A stretch of 48,660 nucleotides of DNA from Pirellulales bacterium (GCA_025927475.1 JAICLL010000031.1:1-48660), one strand, 5' to 3'; numbered from the stretch's first letter, positions 16,860 to 25,366 are shown. Numbers and translations are program-made. The notes: generated by a model not told the origin, from the letters alone.

Positions 16860-17714
16860 TTACGACGCCGCCTTGAACAGCTCGTCGAGTTCGTCGCGCG
16901 TGGGCCGTACTTCGCTGCCCACTCCGCGGCGAGCCTGCTCGATGGCCACCTTCGGCGGCATGTCGCGCACAAAGGCCAACACCGCCGAGGCAATGCTCCG
17001 GAAGAAATTCAGTTCGGCCGCGCCCTGAAACTCCATTCGCCCCACCATGGGAGCAAAGAAGCCATACGATGCCAGAATGCCCAAAAACGTCCCCACCAGC
17101 GCGGCGCCCACTTTGTGGCCGATCTCCTCGACCGGGCCGTCGATGGCGCCCATCGTGATCACAATGCCCAGCACGGCGGCCACGATACCGAAGCCGGGCA
17201 AAGCATCGGCTGTTTTGGAAAGCACGCTGATGGGCGCGTGGTGCTCTTCTTCGATCACCCGCAATTCCGTTTCGAGCAGGGCTTCCAGTTGCTCGGCGTT
17301 GGCGGTGCCTTCGATCACCGGCGACAATGCGCCGCAGATGAATTCGACCGCATGGTGATTGGCCGCCAGCTTCGGGTATTTATTGAAAATTGTGCTTTGG
17401 TGCGGATCGGAAACGTGCGACTCGAGGCCGAGCATTCCGTCGCGGCGGGCGACTTGCATGATGTCGTAGAGCAGCCCGAACAGGTCGCGATAGGCCGCTT
17501 TATTGAACGGAGCGCCTTTCATGGCCTGCATGACGCCGCGCATCAGGTCGCCGAGCACTTTTTTGGGCGACATCATGATAAGCGCGCCCATCGACGCGCC
17601 ACCGATGGTGACAATCTCGGCCGGGTGGATGAGCGCGCCAATGTGGCCGCCCGACCAGGTAAAGCCGGCCAACACGCACCCCGTAACCACCACGCAACCA
17701 ACAATGACAATCAT
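16860..17714 (-). CDS. motA: Flagellar motor stator protein MotA
   Basis: Inner-membrane stator subunit that couples ion flow through MotB to torque on FliG. The 284-residue protein has four hydrophobic segments: MIVIVGCVVVTGCVLAGF, ALIHPAEIVTIGGASMGALI, ADALPGFGIVAAVLGIVITMG (with the conserved channel proline), and KVGAALVGTFLGILASYGFFAP. Between helices 2 and 3 lies the large cytoplasmic loop with FNKAAYRDLFGLLYDIMQVARRDGMLGLESHV, the usual MotA signature. Length matches family MotA (about 285-295). The ATG at 17712-17714 has no clear Shine-Dalgarno. No other flagellar genes are in the window, so this stator pair is encoded away from the flagellar cluster, consistent with a planctomycete that has motile swarmer cells. 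Confidence 0.93.
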   Translation of the reverse strand: MIVIVGCVVVTGCVLAGFTWSGGHIGALIHPAEIVTIGGASMGALIMMSPKKVLGDLMRGVMQAMKGAPFNKAAYRDLFGLLYDIMQVARRDGMLGLESHVSDPHQSTIFNKYPKLAANHHAVEFICGALSPVIEGTANAEQLEALLETELRVIEEEHHAPISVLSKTADALPGFGIVAAVLGIVITMGAIDGPVEEIGHKVGAALVGTFLGILASYGFFAPMVGRMEFQGAAELNFFRSIASAVLAFVRDMPPKVAIEQARRGVGSEVRPTRDELDELFKAAS

Positions 17715-18006
17715 GGCAATTCTAGATAAGACGGTTTGTGGGCGGCATTTCTTCGCCCGCCGCAGCTCAGGCTTGGCTGCCTACGATATGTAGCATGCGA
17801 ACCGAGCCCGCGTGGCGTGGCCGGCGGGCTTTGGTAGTGAATATGACGAGCATGCCGACCGTGCCGGCTGCCCCGGCTGAGTTCCATCCCCTCGCGTGGA
17901 TCGCCGACGCACCCGAACGGTGAATTCCGGTATTTCTGAAACCTGAACCTTCCAAGCTGACCTACGTTTTCATGGAGTCCCGAACCGAGGCTGCCAATCT
18001 GCTCCC
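17715..18006. other. Intergenic region upstream of motA
   Basis: A 292-base divergent gap between motA and the small membrane protein gene. I see no convincing sigma70 or sigma28 promoter, no large palindrome and no credible ORF. A 62-codon minus frame at 17767-17955 has no coding character. Confidence 0.4.
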
Positions 18007-18510
18007 ATGCCCATCGAAGCAGTGGTATTGGTGCTTTGTAGTGCCACCGCGCTTACAGTGATCAGCGGCGTTGCCTGGCTCGTGAACCGGCGGCAAACGC
18101 GCGGCCGACGTCGCGGGCGGACCTGGTCGCTGGCAACGCTGCGCCGCTGGGCCACCAGCCGCCAGGCGGCCTGGTCGTTGGGTGGTTTGCTGCTGATGAT
18201 TCTGGCGGGCTGGTGGGCCGCGGCTTGGCTCAAACAGCAGGCGCCGCCAGCCGAGCAGGCGATCGAGCTTGCGCAGGGCATCGCGGGCGAAGGCGGCGCA
18301 GGCGGCGCAGGCGAGGTGGCGGCATTCGACGCGGCCATCGATCCGGCGGCGCGGCAGAAACTCCTCGCCGAACGTTGGCAGCGCGGACTGCCACTGTTGG
18401 CGGTCATCGGCCTGGTGGTCGCGGCCTGGGTGGCGTTGGCTCATTCGGGCATACTCGATCAACACCAACGCCGCAGAATTGCCGCGGGAAGCGCGCATGA
18501 CAAAAGCTAA
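18007..18510 (+). CDS. Small integral membrane protein of unknown function
   Basis: Not recognised. The 167-residue product has three hydrophobic helices: VVLVLCSATALTVISGVAWL (about 6-25), SLGGLLLMILAGWWAAAWL (about 57-75) and LPLLAVIGLVVAAWVALAH (about 127-145). An Arg-rich cytoplasmic loop (NRRQTRGRRRGR) follows helix 1, and a Gly/Ala/Glu-rich extracytoplasmic loop lies between helices 2 and 3. The positive-inside pattern suits a real membrane protein. It converges with the regulator gene, whose stop is one base away (18512). An alternative minus frame over the same stretch (17962-18579) lacks such features. No family assignment is offered. Confidence 0.6.
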   Translation: MPIEAVVLVLCSATALTVISGVAWLVNRRQTRGRRRGRTWSLATLRRWATSRQAAWSLGGLLLMILAGWWAAAWLKQQAPPAEQAIELAQGIAGEGGAGGAGEVAAFDAAIDPAARQKLLAERWQRGLPLLAVIGLVVAAWVALAHSGILDQHQRRRIAAGSAHDKS

Positions 18511-18511
18511 A

Positions 18512-19666
18512 TCAATCGCGGAAACGATGCTGCCGGCGAAAGTGGGTAGGCGTCGAGCCGGTCTCTTGCCGAAACACAATCGAAAGCTGCCGTGAGTCGG
18601 TGAAGCCCGAACGCATGGCGACGAGCGACATTGGCATGTCGGTGTCGGCTAGCAATGCTTTGGCGCGCTCTAAATGAGCGCGGCGGATCTCCTGGCCGAT
18701 GCCGCGTTGCACATGGTGGCGGAAGCGGCGCTCGAGCGACCGCCGCGAGGCCGCCACCGCCCGCACCACGTCGCCCACATCGATGGCCTCGCCCGCGTGG
18801 TCGCGAATATAGCGCACCGCCGCCGAGACATCGGCATCGGCGATCGCCTGAATATCCGACGATTGCCGCACAACCAACCGCACCGGCGGCAACTCCAGCC
18901 GCGACGTTTCGAGACGCTGCCGGCGGATCAGCCGTTCGAGCATCACTGCGGCTTCGTAGCCAATGCGCGGGCCGGGCAACTGCACGCTCGACAGAGAAGG
19001 CCGCGCCAGGTCGCAGAGCAGATCGTCGTCGTCGACACCGACAATCGCCACCTGGTCCGGCACGTGCAAACCCAAGTGCCGACAGTACTCGGAGACTTGC
19101 ACTCCCTGGCTGTCGTTACTGGTCAGAATGCCCGTCGGCGTCGGCAACGACTTCAGCCAAGTCAGCAGCGACGGGTTCCATCGCCACAGTCCGTTCAGTT
19201 CGCCGGGCCGCCTGACGCGGTCTCGAAACACCGCCACCGGGTGGCCCAGCCGCTCGATCTCGTCGCGAAAGCCGGCCTCGCGCCCGACGGAAAAGGCATG
19301 TTCGGAATAGCCGACAAAGGCGAAGTGCCGAAGGCCGCGCTCCAGCAGGTGCTCGGCGGCGAGTCGCCCAACGGCCCGATGATCGACGACGACCCGCGGG
19401 AAAGCCAGTTCTGGCAACACGCCCGACACGTTCACCACCGGCTTATGCAGGGCGCGCAGGCCGGCGGCCAACTCCCTGGTGAACACATGGGCGATGAAGC
19501 CGTGTTGCGTTTTCACCAGCGGCGAGTTGAGCGCGCGGCGATCGGGGGCAATCGGCGTCAGCACCCAGTGCGGACGCTCCGCCGCCAGCGTTTTCACGCC
19601 GTGCAAAATGTCTCGATAAAACGCCAGGCCATAGCCAAACACGAGCCCGATTCGCAGCAGCTTCAT
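18512..19666 (-). CDS. XylR-type transcriptional regulator (periplasmic-binding-like domain + AraC HTH)
   Basis: Sugar-responsive regulator of the XylR kind. Residues about 1-265 form a type I periplasmic-binding-protein-like sensor domain (LLRIGLVFGYGLAFYRDILHG, VVVDHRAVGRLAAEHLLERG, FAFVGYSEHAFSVGREAGF, PTGILTSNDSQGVQVSEYC, VAIVGVDDDDLLCDLARPSLSSV). Residues about 275-384 are an AraC DNA-binding domain with two helix-turn-helix units (VGDVVRAVAASRRSLERRFRHHV and MSLVAMRSGFTDSRQLSIVFRQETGSTPTHFRR). The frame opens at 19747; the ATG at 19664-19666 (MKLLRIGLVFGYG) is the family-like start. It diverges from the PD40/LamG gene across 128 bases holding one copy of the 23-bp motif at 19690-19712, 23 bases from its own start. 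Autoregulation is therefore likely. The ligand is unknown. In enterobacterial XylR it is xylose, but planctomycete relatives are diverse. Confidence 0.9.
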   Translation of the reverse strand: MKLLRIGLVFGYGLAFYRDILHGVKTLAAERPHWVLTPIAPDRRALNSPLVKTQHGFIAHVFTRELAAGLRALHKPVVNVSGVLPELAFPRVVVDHRAVGRLAAEHLLERGLRHFAFVGYSEHAFSVGREAGFRDEIERLGHPVAVFRDRVRRPGELNGLWRWNPSLLTWLKSLPTPTGILTSNDSQGVQVSEYCRHLGLHVPDQVAIVGVDDDDLLCDLARPSLSSVQLPGPRIGYEAAVMLERLIRRQRLETSRLELPPVRLVVRQSSDIQAIADADVSAAVRYIRDHAGEAIDVGDVVRAVAASRRSLERRFRHHVQRGIGQEIRRAHLERAKALLADTDMPMSLVAMRSGFTDSRQLSIVFRQETGSTPTHFRRQHRFRD

Positions 19667-19689
19667 GGATGACCAGTTTAATCGCTTGT

Positions 19690-19712
19690 CGCAAATTAGC
19701 AAAAGATTTACG
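19690..19712. promoter_or_regulatory. Candidate operator, copy 1 (CGCAAA-N11-TTTACG)
   Basis: CGCAAA, an 11-base spacer containing CAAAAG, then TTTACG, with a further CAAA following. It lies in the divergent region between the XylR-type regulator and the PD40/LamG gene, 82 bases before the ATG at 19795. The same pattern with identical spacing occurs at 28355-28377 and 37736-37758, which is why I call it a binding site. The likely binder is the adjacent AraC/XylR regulator (inference). Confidence 0.6.
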
Positions 19713-19794
19713 CAAAGCAGCCTCCCCGTTCGCGCACCTTGCGGCACATTGGATAGCGGCGCGAATCAATGGTTCTTTCGGGAAGAGGCACTCC

Positions 19795-21900
19795 ATGAAA
19801 TCGACTCTGCGTGTCGTGGCCAAACAGACGGCCTGGATCGCTGGTTTCTCTCTGGCAATCGCCCTGGGCGGCAAAATCCTGCGGGCGGCAGAACCCGACG
19901 CCGAAACGCGCGCCGGCTGGCAAAAGCTCGCCCAGCAGGGCGAAGGCTTCGTCATCTGGGAATCGAACCGCACGGGGCGGTGGCGCATCTTTCGCCGCGA
20001 GCTCGACGGCTCGAACTTGCGGCAAATCAGCCCCGAAGAGGAGGGCCGCGAACACTATTGCCCGCACCTCTCGCCCGACGGAACGCGACTGGTCTATCTC
20101 AGTTACCCGGTGGGAACCGATACCTACGACCACCGACCGCCGCGGGCCATGCCGCTCTACCTGCTGTCGGCCGAAGGCGGAAAACCGAAGCTACTCACTC
20201 CAGCCCGTGATTATTTCGAAGATCGGGCCGCGGTGTGGATCGACAACGACCGCCTGGCGTACATCGACGGCGAGGGGTTTAGTTGCGAACTCGACCTGCG
20301 ATCGGGCAAGAGCACGCGACTGACGGCCAACGGCATGAAGGGCGGCAACTGGGGCCAGGGCGGCTACTTGATCAACGCCACAAAAACCCACGCCACCGGC
20401 GGACAGCCGACTTTTTCAATCTATGACGCCGGTAAGCGCAGCGTGGTCGGCCAGAGCGCGCTCGGCGGTTGCCAGCCCTATTTCACCCACGACGGGCGGT
20501 GGGGTTTTTGGATGGGCGGAGCGGGTGGGCCGATCAATCGCATCGAACTGGCCACGCGGCGGGTGTCTCCCATGATCGCGCTGAACGATCCGCGCATGCC
20601 GAAAGAGCGAGCGTATTTGTATTTTCCCATGATCTCGCGTGACGGGCGGTTTTTTACGTTCGCGGCGTCGCCGAACCAGCACGACCACTTTAAGTCGGAT
20701 TACGACGTGTTCGTCGCGCGGCTCGATCCCCAAAAACTCGAAATCATCGACCGGCCCGTGCGCTATACGTTCGACGCCAAGAACGACCGCTTTCCCGACG
20801 TATTCGTCGCCGGCCTGACCGACGTGGCCCACAAGCCCAATGCGCTGGCGCCGACGCGATTGGAAGTGACCGCCGCCGGTTGGCCCGCGCAAAAAGACGG
20901 CTTGGTCTATTTGTTTCAGACCGCCGACCAGCCGAACCTTTCGCCGAGCGCCGACGGCCAGCCGCGCAGCTTCACGCTTAACCCGCGTGCCCGCGCCCGG
21001 CTGAATGGCCGCCAGGGATTAGTTCTGACCGGCGGGGCCTACCTGGTTTCCGACGCCGACAGTGCGCTGTTGGAAGCCTGCCGCCGCAGCGGACAATTGA
21101 CGATCGAGGCCTTCCTTCGTCCCGATCATCTCAAGCAACAGGGGCCGGCACGGATCGTCACGTTCTCGTCCAGCGCCAATGAGCGCAACTTCACGCTCGG
21201 TCAACAAGACGATCGCCTGATTTTCCGACTGCGAACGCCAGCCACCGGCGTCAACGGCGTGAATCCTGAAGTCGCACTCTGCCGTCTCGACTCGACCGCG
21301 CCGCGGCACGTGGCCGTGACGTATCGGCCAGGCGAGCTGGTTTGCTATCTCGATGGAAAGGAAGTTTATCGCGGCCGCGACGTGCAGGGCGACTTCAGCA
21401 ATTGGTCGCCGCAGCATCTCTTGTTCGGCGACGAATGGGACGGCGCCCGCGACTGGGCCGGTGCGTTGGAGGGCGTCGCCATCTTCAGCCGTGCGCTCGG
21501 CGCCGAGGAGATTCGCCGCGACGCCGCGCAGTATCGCCATCTGGTCGAGTCTTTGCCGGCGGCGCAGGGCATCGCGGTCGAAGCCGAGTTGGTCGCCCGA
21601 TCTCCCTTGCCGACGATGGAGGAAATCAAGCCCTATCGTTCGGCATTGGCGGTTTATAAATACCGCGTGTCGGGCGAGGTGCCCAAGGCGCTCGGCGGCC
21701 AACGCGAGGTGCTCGTTGCGCATTGGGCCTTGCTCGACGGCCGGCCCGAGCCGATCGGCGGCTGGCAGCCCGGCAAGAAGGTGCGGCTCGCGCTGGAGCC
21801 GGTCGAGCGCAACGCCCAATTGCAACGCTATGTCACCAAAGACGCCTTCGATTCCGACGACGATCTGGCGCGACCGCGATACTATGACGTCCGACCTTAG
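19795..21900 (+). CDS. Secreted PD40 beta-propeller / LamG-like protein
   Basis: Exported 701-residue protein of unknown function. Order of parts: a signal peptide (KQTAWIAGFSLAIALGGKILRA, cleavage near RAAEP), a TolB-like PD40 propeller from about 45 to 350 (GFVIWESNRTGRWRIFRRELDGSNLRQIS, CPHLSPDGTRLVYLS, FPMISRDGRFFTFAAS), and a LamG/concanavalin-type domain from about 410 to 590 (SGQLTIEAFLRPDHL, HVAVTYRPGELVCYLDGKEVYRG, FSRALGAEEIRRD). A C-terminal domain of about 100 residues follows (YRSALAVYKYRVSGEVP, VLVAHWALLDGRPEPIGGWQPGKKVRL). That last domain resembles the C-terminus of the AlgX-like protein at 23603-25366. The ATG at 19795 has GAGG about 8 bases upstream; the open frame back to 19669 covers the operator. 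It is probably the first gene of the acetylation cassette. Confidence 0.82.
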   Translation: MKSTLRVVAKQTAWIAGFSLAIALGGKILRAAEPDAETRAGWQKLAQQGEGFVIWESNRTGRWRIFRRELDGSNLRQISPEEEGREHYCPHLSPDGTRLVYLSYPVGTDTYDHRPPRAMPLYLLSAEGGKPKLLTPARDYFEDRAAVWIDNDRLAYIDGEGFSCELDLRSGKSTRLTANGMKGGNWGQGGYLINATKTHATGGQPTFSIYDAGKRSVVGQSALGGCQPYFTHDGRWGFWMGGAGGPINRIELATRRVSPMIALNDPRMPKERAYLYFPMISRDGRFFTFAASPNQHDHFKSDYDVFVARLDPQKLEIIDRPVRYTFDAKNDRFPDVFVAGLTDVAHKPNALAPTRLEVTAAGWPAQKDGLVYLFQTADQPNLSPSADGQPRSFTLNPRARARLNGRQGLVLTGGAYLVSDADSALLEACRRSGQLTIEAFLRPDHLKQQGPARIVTFSSSANERNFTLGQQDDRLIFRLRTPATGVNGVNPEVALCRLDSTAPRHVAVTYRPGELVCYLDGKEVYRGRDVQGDFSNWSPQHLLFGDEWDGARDWAGALEGVAIFSRALGAEEIRRDAAQYRHLVESLPAAQGIAVEAELVARSPLPTMEEIKPYRSALAVYKYRVSGEVPKALGGQREVLVAHWALLDGRPEPIGGWQPGKKVRLALEPVERNAQLQRYVTKDAFDSDDDLARPRYYDVRP

Positions 21901-21951
21901 ACCTTCAGGGAGAGCGTTGATGGGGAAACCGGTGACGTCTACGTTCGACGT

Positions 21952-22082
21952 CTGTAGGGAACGAACTCCGTGCCGTTCCGCGCGGGCGGCCCGATGTCGA
22001 ATTGCTCTTTGGCGGAACGCCGTGTGGGCAGGACGATGCCTAATCGTAGTTCACGGCACGGCACGGAGTCCGTTCGCTACAG
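21952..22082. repeat. Dispersed repeat family 2, inverted pair
   Basis: Left arm TGTAGGGAACGAACTCCGTG near 21953-21975 and right arm CGGCACGGAGTCCGTTCGCT near 22059-22081 are inverted copies (about 21 of 23 matching). They are separated by about 80 bases and fill most of the gap between the PD40/LamG gene and algI. Other copies are at 26571-26650, 26798-26829 and 46475-46499. Confidence 0.8.
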
Positions 22083-22135
22083 AACCCGGACGTAATGGAA
22101 TGTCATACCACCGATAGACCCGCTGTCATCACAAG

Positions 22136-23593
22136 ATGGTTTTCAGCTCCCACCTGTTTGTCTTCTATTTCTTGCCGTTGTCGCTATTGCTGTACTATGC
22201 AGCGCCGCGGCGCGGTCAGCATCTGCTGCTCACGCTGCTGAGCTATGTTTTCTATGGCTGGGCCAACCCGTTGTTCGTGGTGCTGATGTTCGTTTCGACG
22301 GTCATCGACTATGTGTGTGGCCTGGTGTTGGTCGGTCGCTGGCCGGGCTGGGACGACAATCATACGCCGCTGTTGCCGCCCGGCGGGCCGCGGTCGGCCT
22401 GGCAAAAGATTGCCGTGACCGCCTCGATCTGCTCGAACCTTTCGCTGTTGGGCTTCTTCAAGTACTTCAACTTCGGCCTCGATTCGTACAACGCCCTGGT
22501 GGGCGGGCTTGGCTTCGACGGCGCTCAGTGGGACACGTTCCTGCGCATCACGCTGCCGTTGGGCATCAGCTTCTACACGTTCCAATCGATGAGCTACTCG
22601 ATCGACGTCTATCGGGGCGACGCGCGGGCCATTCGCAACTTCACCGATTTTGCTTGCTACGTGGCGATGTTTCCGCAGCTTGTCGCCGGGCCGATTATTC
22701 GCTTTCAGGACGTGGCCGATCAATTGCGCGAGCGCACTTATTCGTCCGAGAAATTTGCCCGCGGCGTGGCATTCTTTTCGTTCGGCATGGCCAAAAAGAT
22801 CCTGCTCGCCAACGCCTGCGGCAAGATGGCCGACGTAGCCTTCGACGCCGGCTCGGTTGACGTGCTGGAAGCCTGGGCGGGGCTGTTTGGCTACGCCTTT
22901 CAGATTTATTTCGACTTCAGCGCCTACTCCGACATGGCCATTGGCCTGGGTCTGATGTTCGGCTTTGTGTTCGCCAAGAATTTCGATTCGCCGTATCAGG
23001 CGCAGTCGATCACCGATTTTTGGCGGCGGTGGCACATTTCGCTTTCCACCTGGCTGCGCGACTACCTGTATCTGCCGCTGGGCGGCAACCGCCGAGGGCC
23101 GACGCGCACCTATGTGAACCTGGCCACCGTGATGGTGCTGGGCGGGCTGTGGCACGGCGCCTCGTGGAACTTTGTGATCTGGGGCACGATCCACGGCGCG
23201 ATGCTCGCCTTCGAGCGCGCTCAGGGCAAAGAGAGCTTCTATCGCCGCCTGCCCGGCCCGCTCAAGACGCTGCTCACCTTTGTCATCGTCTGCTTTGCCT
23301 GGGTTTTCTTCCGGGCGGAAACGCTGCCGCGGGCGCTCGATTATTGCCAGGCGCTGCTGGGCCTGGGTGCGCCGGCGCCGGGCGCGGGGCTGATCGCGGG
23401 CATCATTTATCAGCCGTATTACCTGATCGCTGTGGCGGGGGCCGCAATTACCACCTGGTGGATGCCACAAACCTGGGACTTCACGCGCCGCATCACGCCG
23501 GCCAAAGCCGCCTGGACGTTCGCCTTGCTCGGCCTGTCGCTGGTGCTGCTCACCACGCAATCGTACAACCCGTTTATCTACTTTATTTTCTGA
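22136..23593 (+). CDS. algI: MBOAT O-acetyltransferase (AlgI family)
   Basis: Membrane-bound O-acyltransferase that passes acetyl groups across the inner membrane for O-acetylation of an exopolysaccharide. The 485-residue protein has the AlgI opening MVFSSHLFVFYFLPLSLLLYY and LLTLLSYVFYGWANP, followed by FFKYFNFGLDSYN and LPLGISFYTFQSMSYSIDVYRG. It then shows QLVAGPIIRFQDVADQL, DFWRRWHISLSTWLRDYLYLPLGGNRRG and LGGLWHGASWNFVIWG, whose His (about residue 340) is the conserved MBOAT catalytic residue. About ten hydrophobic helices are visible. Length fits AlgI (about 480-520). It is followed after 9 bases by two AlgX/AlgJ-like genes, forming an acetylation cassette. No polymerase or glycosyltransferase is nearby, so the polymer is unidentified and need not be alginate. 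Confidence 0.94.
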   Translation: MVFSSHLFVFYFLPLSLLLYYAAPRRGQHLLLTLLSYVFYGWANPLFVVLMFVSTVIDYVCGLVLVGRWPGWDDNHTPLLPPGGPRSAWQKIAVTASICSNLSLLGFFKYFNFGLDSYNALVGGLGFDGAQWDTFLRITLPLGISFYTFQSMSYSIDVYRGDARAIRNFTDFACYVAMFPQLVAGPIIRFQDVADQLRERTYSSEKFARGVAFFSFGMAKKILLANACGKMADVAFDAGSVDVLEAWAGLFGYAFQIYFDFSAYSDMAIGLGLMFGFVFAKNFDSPYQAQSITDFWRRWHISLSTWLRDYLYLPLGGNRRGPTRTYVNLATVMVLGGLWHGASWNFVIWGTIHGAMLAFERAQGKESFYRRLPGPLKTLLTFVIVCFAWVFFRAETLPRALDYCQALLGLGAPAPGAGLIAGIIYQPYYLIAVAGAAITTWWMPQTWDFTRRITPAKAAWTFALLGLSLVLLTTQSYNPFIYFIF

Positions 23594-23602
23594 ACTTAGG
23601 TA

Positions 23603-25366
23603 ATGAACTCCCCCGTTCAACCCACCCGCCCGCTGAGCCGCGAGGAAGTCGCCAAGCTGGAGATCGGCCATACCGAGATCGCCGGTTGGCTGGCCCGAAC
23701 CATGACGGCGGTTTTCGTGCTGGCGGTATTCGTCGTGCCCTTGCTGCACGAGCTCTCGGGCCCGGCCGAACAAGGCGAAAGCCGCACGGTTGCTTGCTGG
23801 CCTCGCTGCTGTTCGATCTTCACCACCCTGCCCGAAGTGGCAATTGCGTTCGATCGCGCCGACGGCGACCTTTGGCAGCGGACGTTGGCGGCCAACGCCC
23901 GACTGTTGAAGAACATCGATCTTTACGAGGGCAGTTTGAAAGAAGAGTCCGATCTGGTCGGTCGTCTGCTGGGGCCGACGCAATACTGCCTGGCGAAATG
24001 GGGACGGCTGGGCAACGAGAAAGCCTACTTGGGAAGCGAGGGCTGGCTGTTTTATCGTCCCAGCGTCGACTATGTCACCGGCCCGGGGTTTCTTGATCCG
24101 CGGATGTTGGCCAAGCGGTCGCAATCGGGCAAGCCGTACGCCACGCCGCCGCAGCCCGATCCACGCGTGGCCATCATCGATTTCGCCGAGCAGCTTCGTC
24201 GGCGGGGCATTTCGCTGATTCTGGTGCCCGCACCGGGCAAGGCCAGCCTTCAGCCCGAGCGGCTCTCGCCGCGATACGCCCGCGACCAGGCCGTATTGCA
24301 GAACGAATCGTTCGTGCGTTGGAAGCAAGACGTCGAGCGCGCGGGCGTGTTGGTGTTCGACCCGGCCCCGCTGTTGCGCGAGCGGAAACTGCGCACCGGC
24401 GACGATCCCTTTCTGAAGACCGACACGCACTGGGCCGCCGCTGCCATGCAGCAAGTGGCCGAAACGCTGGGCGCATTCATCGAGGATCGGGCGCCGCTGC
24501 CGCCGCCCTCTCCGGTTGATTACCGCGCCCGCCGGCGAACCACTGAGAACTTGGGCGATATCGCCGCCCTGCTGCGGCTGCCTGACGACGCCGCGCTCTA
24601 TTCGCCCGAAACGGTCGAAATTCGCCAGATCGTCGATGGTGACGGCTCGCTGTGGCAGCCCGATCGCTCGGCCGACGTGTTGCTGTTGGGCGACAGTTTT
24701 ACGAACATCTATTCCCAAGAGGCGATGCGGTGGGGCGAGGCCGCCGGACTGGCCGAGCAACTGAGCTTTGCGCTGCGGCGCCCGCTCGACCGCATTTCGC
24801 AGAACGACGCGGGCGCGTATGCCACGCGGCAGACGCTGGCCCAGGAGCTGGCCCGCGGCGACGACCGCCTGGCCGGCAAACGCTTGGTGATTTGGGAGTT
24901 CGCCGCCCGTGAGTTGGCCGTTGGCGATTGGAAGTTATTGCCTCTTCCTGAGGGCAACACAGTACTCCCTCTCCCTCCGCGAGAGGGCCGAGGTGGGGGC
25001 GGCAAGCTGTCTTCTCTGCCAGCGAACGAGCGATCGCTGGTCGTTCGGGCGAAGGTCGAAACTTCGGCGGGCGTTCCGCGGCCGGGCAGCGTGCCTTACC
25101 GCGATGCCGTGACTACGCTGCACCTTTCCGCGGTAGAAGCCATCGAGGGCACGGTGCCGGGCGATCAGATGGTCGTCTACGTGCTCGGCATGCGAAACAA
25201 CCGTTGGACCGCGGCCGCCAGCTACAAGGCGGGCGACGTGGTTACCTTGAAGCTTCGGCCCTGGGCAACCGTCAGCTTGAAGTACGGCAGTCTCACGCGC
25301 ATCGAGTTGGACGATCCCGACTTTACGCTGATCGATTTGCCGCTGTTTTGGGGAGAAGAGCAATGA
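23603..25366 (+). CDS. AlgX/AlgJ-like acetyltransferase (SGNH-hydrolase-like), with repeat insertion
   Basis: Periplasmic partner of AlgI that transfers acetyl groups to the polysaccharide. It is anchored by one N-terminal helix (ARTMTAVFVLAVFVVPLLHEL, about 30-50). The catalytic set seen in AlgX/AlgJ is present: GWLFYRPSVDYVTG, LILVPAPGKASLQPE, FLKTDTHWAAAAM (Asp about 274, His about 276) and VLLLGDSFTNIYS (Ser about 365). Residues about 446-475 (PLPEGNTVLPLPPREGRGGG) are encoded by a genomic palindromic repeat at 24940-25012 and look like an in-frame insertion. After it comes an extra C-terminal domain (YRDAVTTLHLSAVEAIEG, VVYVLGMRNNRWTAAASYKAGD) shared with the PD40/LamG protein. Length 587 exceeds ordinary AlgX (about 475). 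Its ATG follows TTAGGTA, and its stop overlaps the next start as ATGA. Confidence 0.88.
   Translation: MNSPVQPTRPLSREEVAKLEIGHTEIAGWLARTMTAVFVLAVFVVPLLHELSGPAEQGESRTVACWPRCCSIFTTLPEVAIAFDRADGDLWQRTLAANARLLKNIDLYEGSLKEESDLVGRLLGPTQYCLAKWGRLGNEKAYLGSEGWLFYRPSVDYVTGPGFLDPRMLAKRSQSGKPYATPPQPDPRVAIIDFAEQLRRRGISLILVPAPGKASLQPERLSPRYARDQAVLQNESFVRWKQDVERAGVLVFDPAPLLRERKLRTGDDPFLKTDTHWAAAAMQQVAETLGAFIEDRAPLPPPSPVDYRARRRTTENLGDIAALLRLPDDAALYSPETVEIRQIVDGDGSLWQPDRSADVLLLGDSFTNIYSQEAMRWGEAAGLAEQLSFALRRPLDRISQNDAGAYATRQTLAQELARGDDRLAGKRLVIWEFAARELAVGDWKLLPLPEGNTVLPLPPREGRGGGGKLSSLPANERSLVVRAKVETSAGVPRPGSVPYRDAVTTLHLSAVEAIEGTVPGDQMVVYVLGMRNNRWTAAASYKAGDVVTLKLRPWATVSLKYGSLTRIELDDPDFTLIDLPLFWGEEQ
24940..25012. 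repeat. Dispersed repeat family 3 inserted in the AlgX-like coding sequence
   Basis: Contains the hairpin CCCTCTC (24967-24973) / GAGAGGG (24981-24987) followed by CCGAGGTGGGGGC. The same element, in the opposite orientation, lies at 46594-46624 between metH and glmS. It is translated here in frame. Confidence 0.75.

Noticed and set aside
17767..17955. 62-codon minus frame upstream of motA
   Set aside because: No ribosome site, no family resemblance and no coding-type composition.
22184..24760. 858-codon minus-strand open frame
   Set aside because: It lies opposite algI and the AlgX-like gene, is rich in Arg/Gln/Gly/His with no domain or signal, and arises from GC-rich codon use of the real plus-strand genes.
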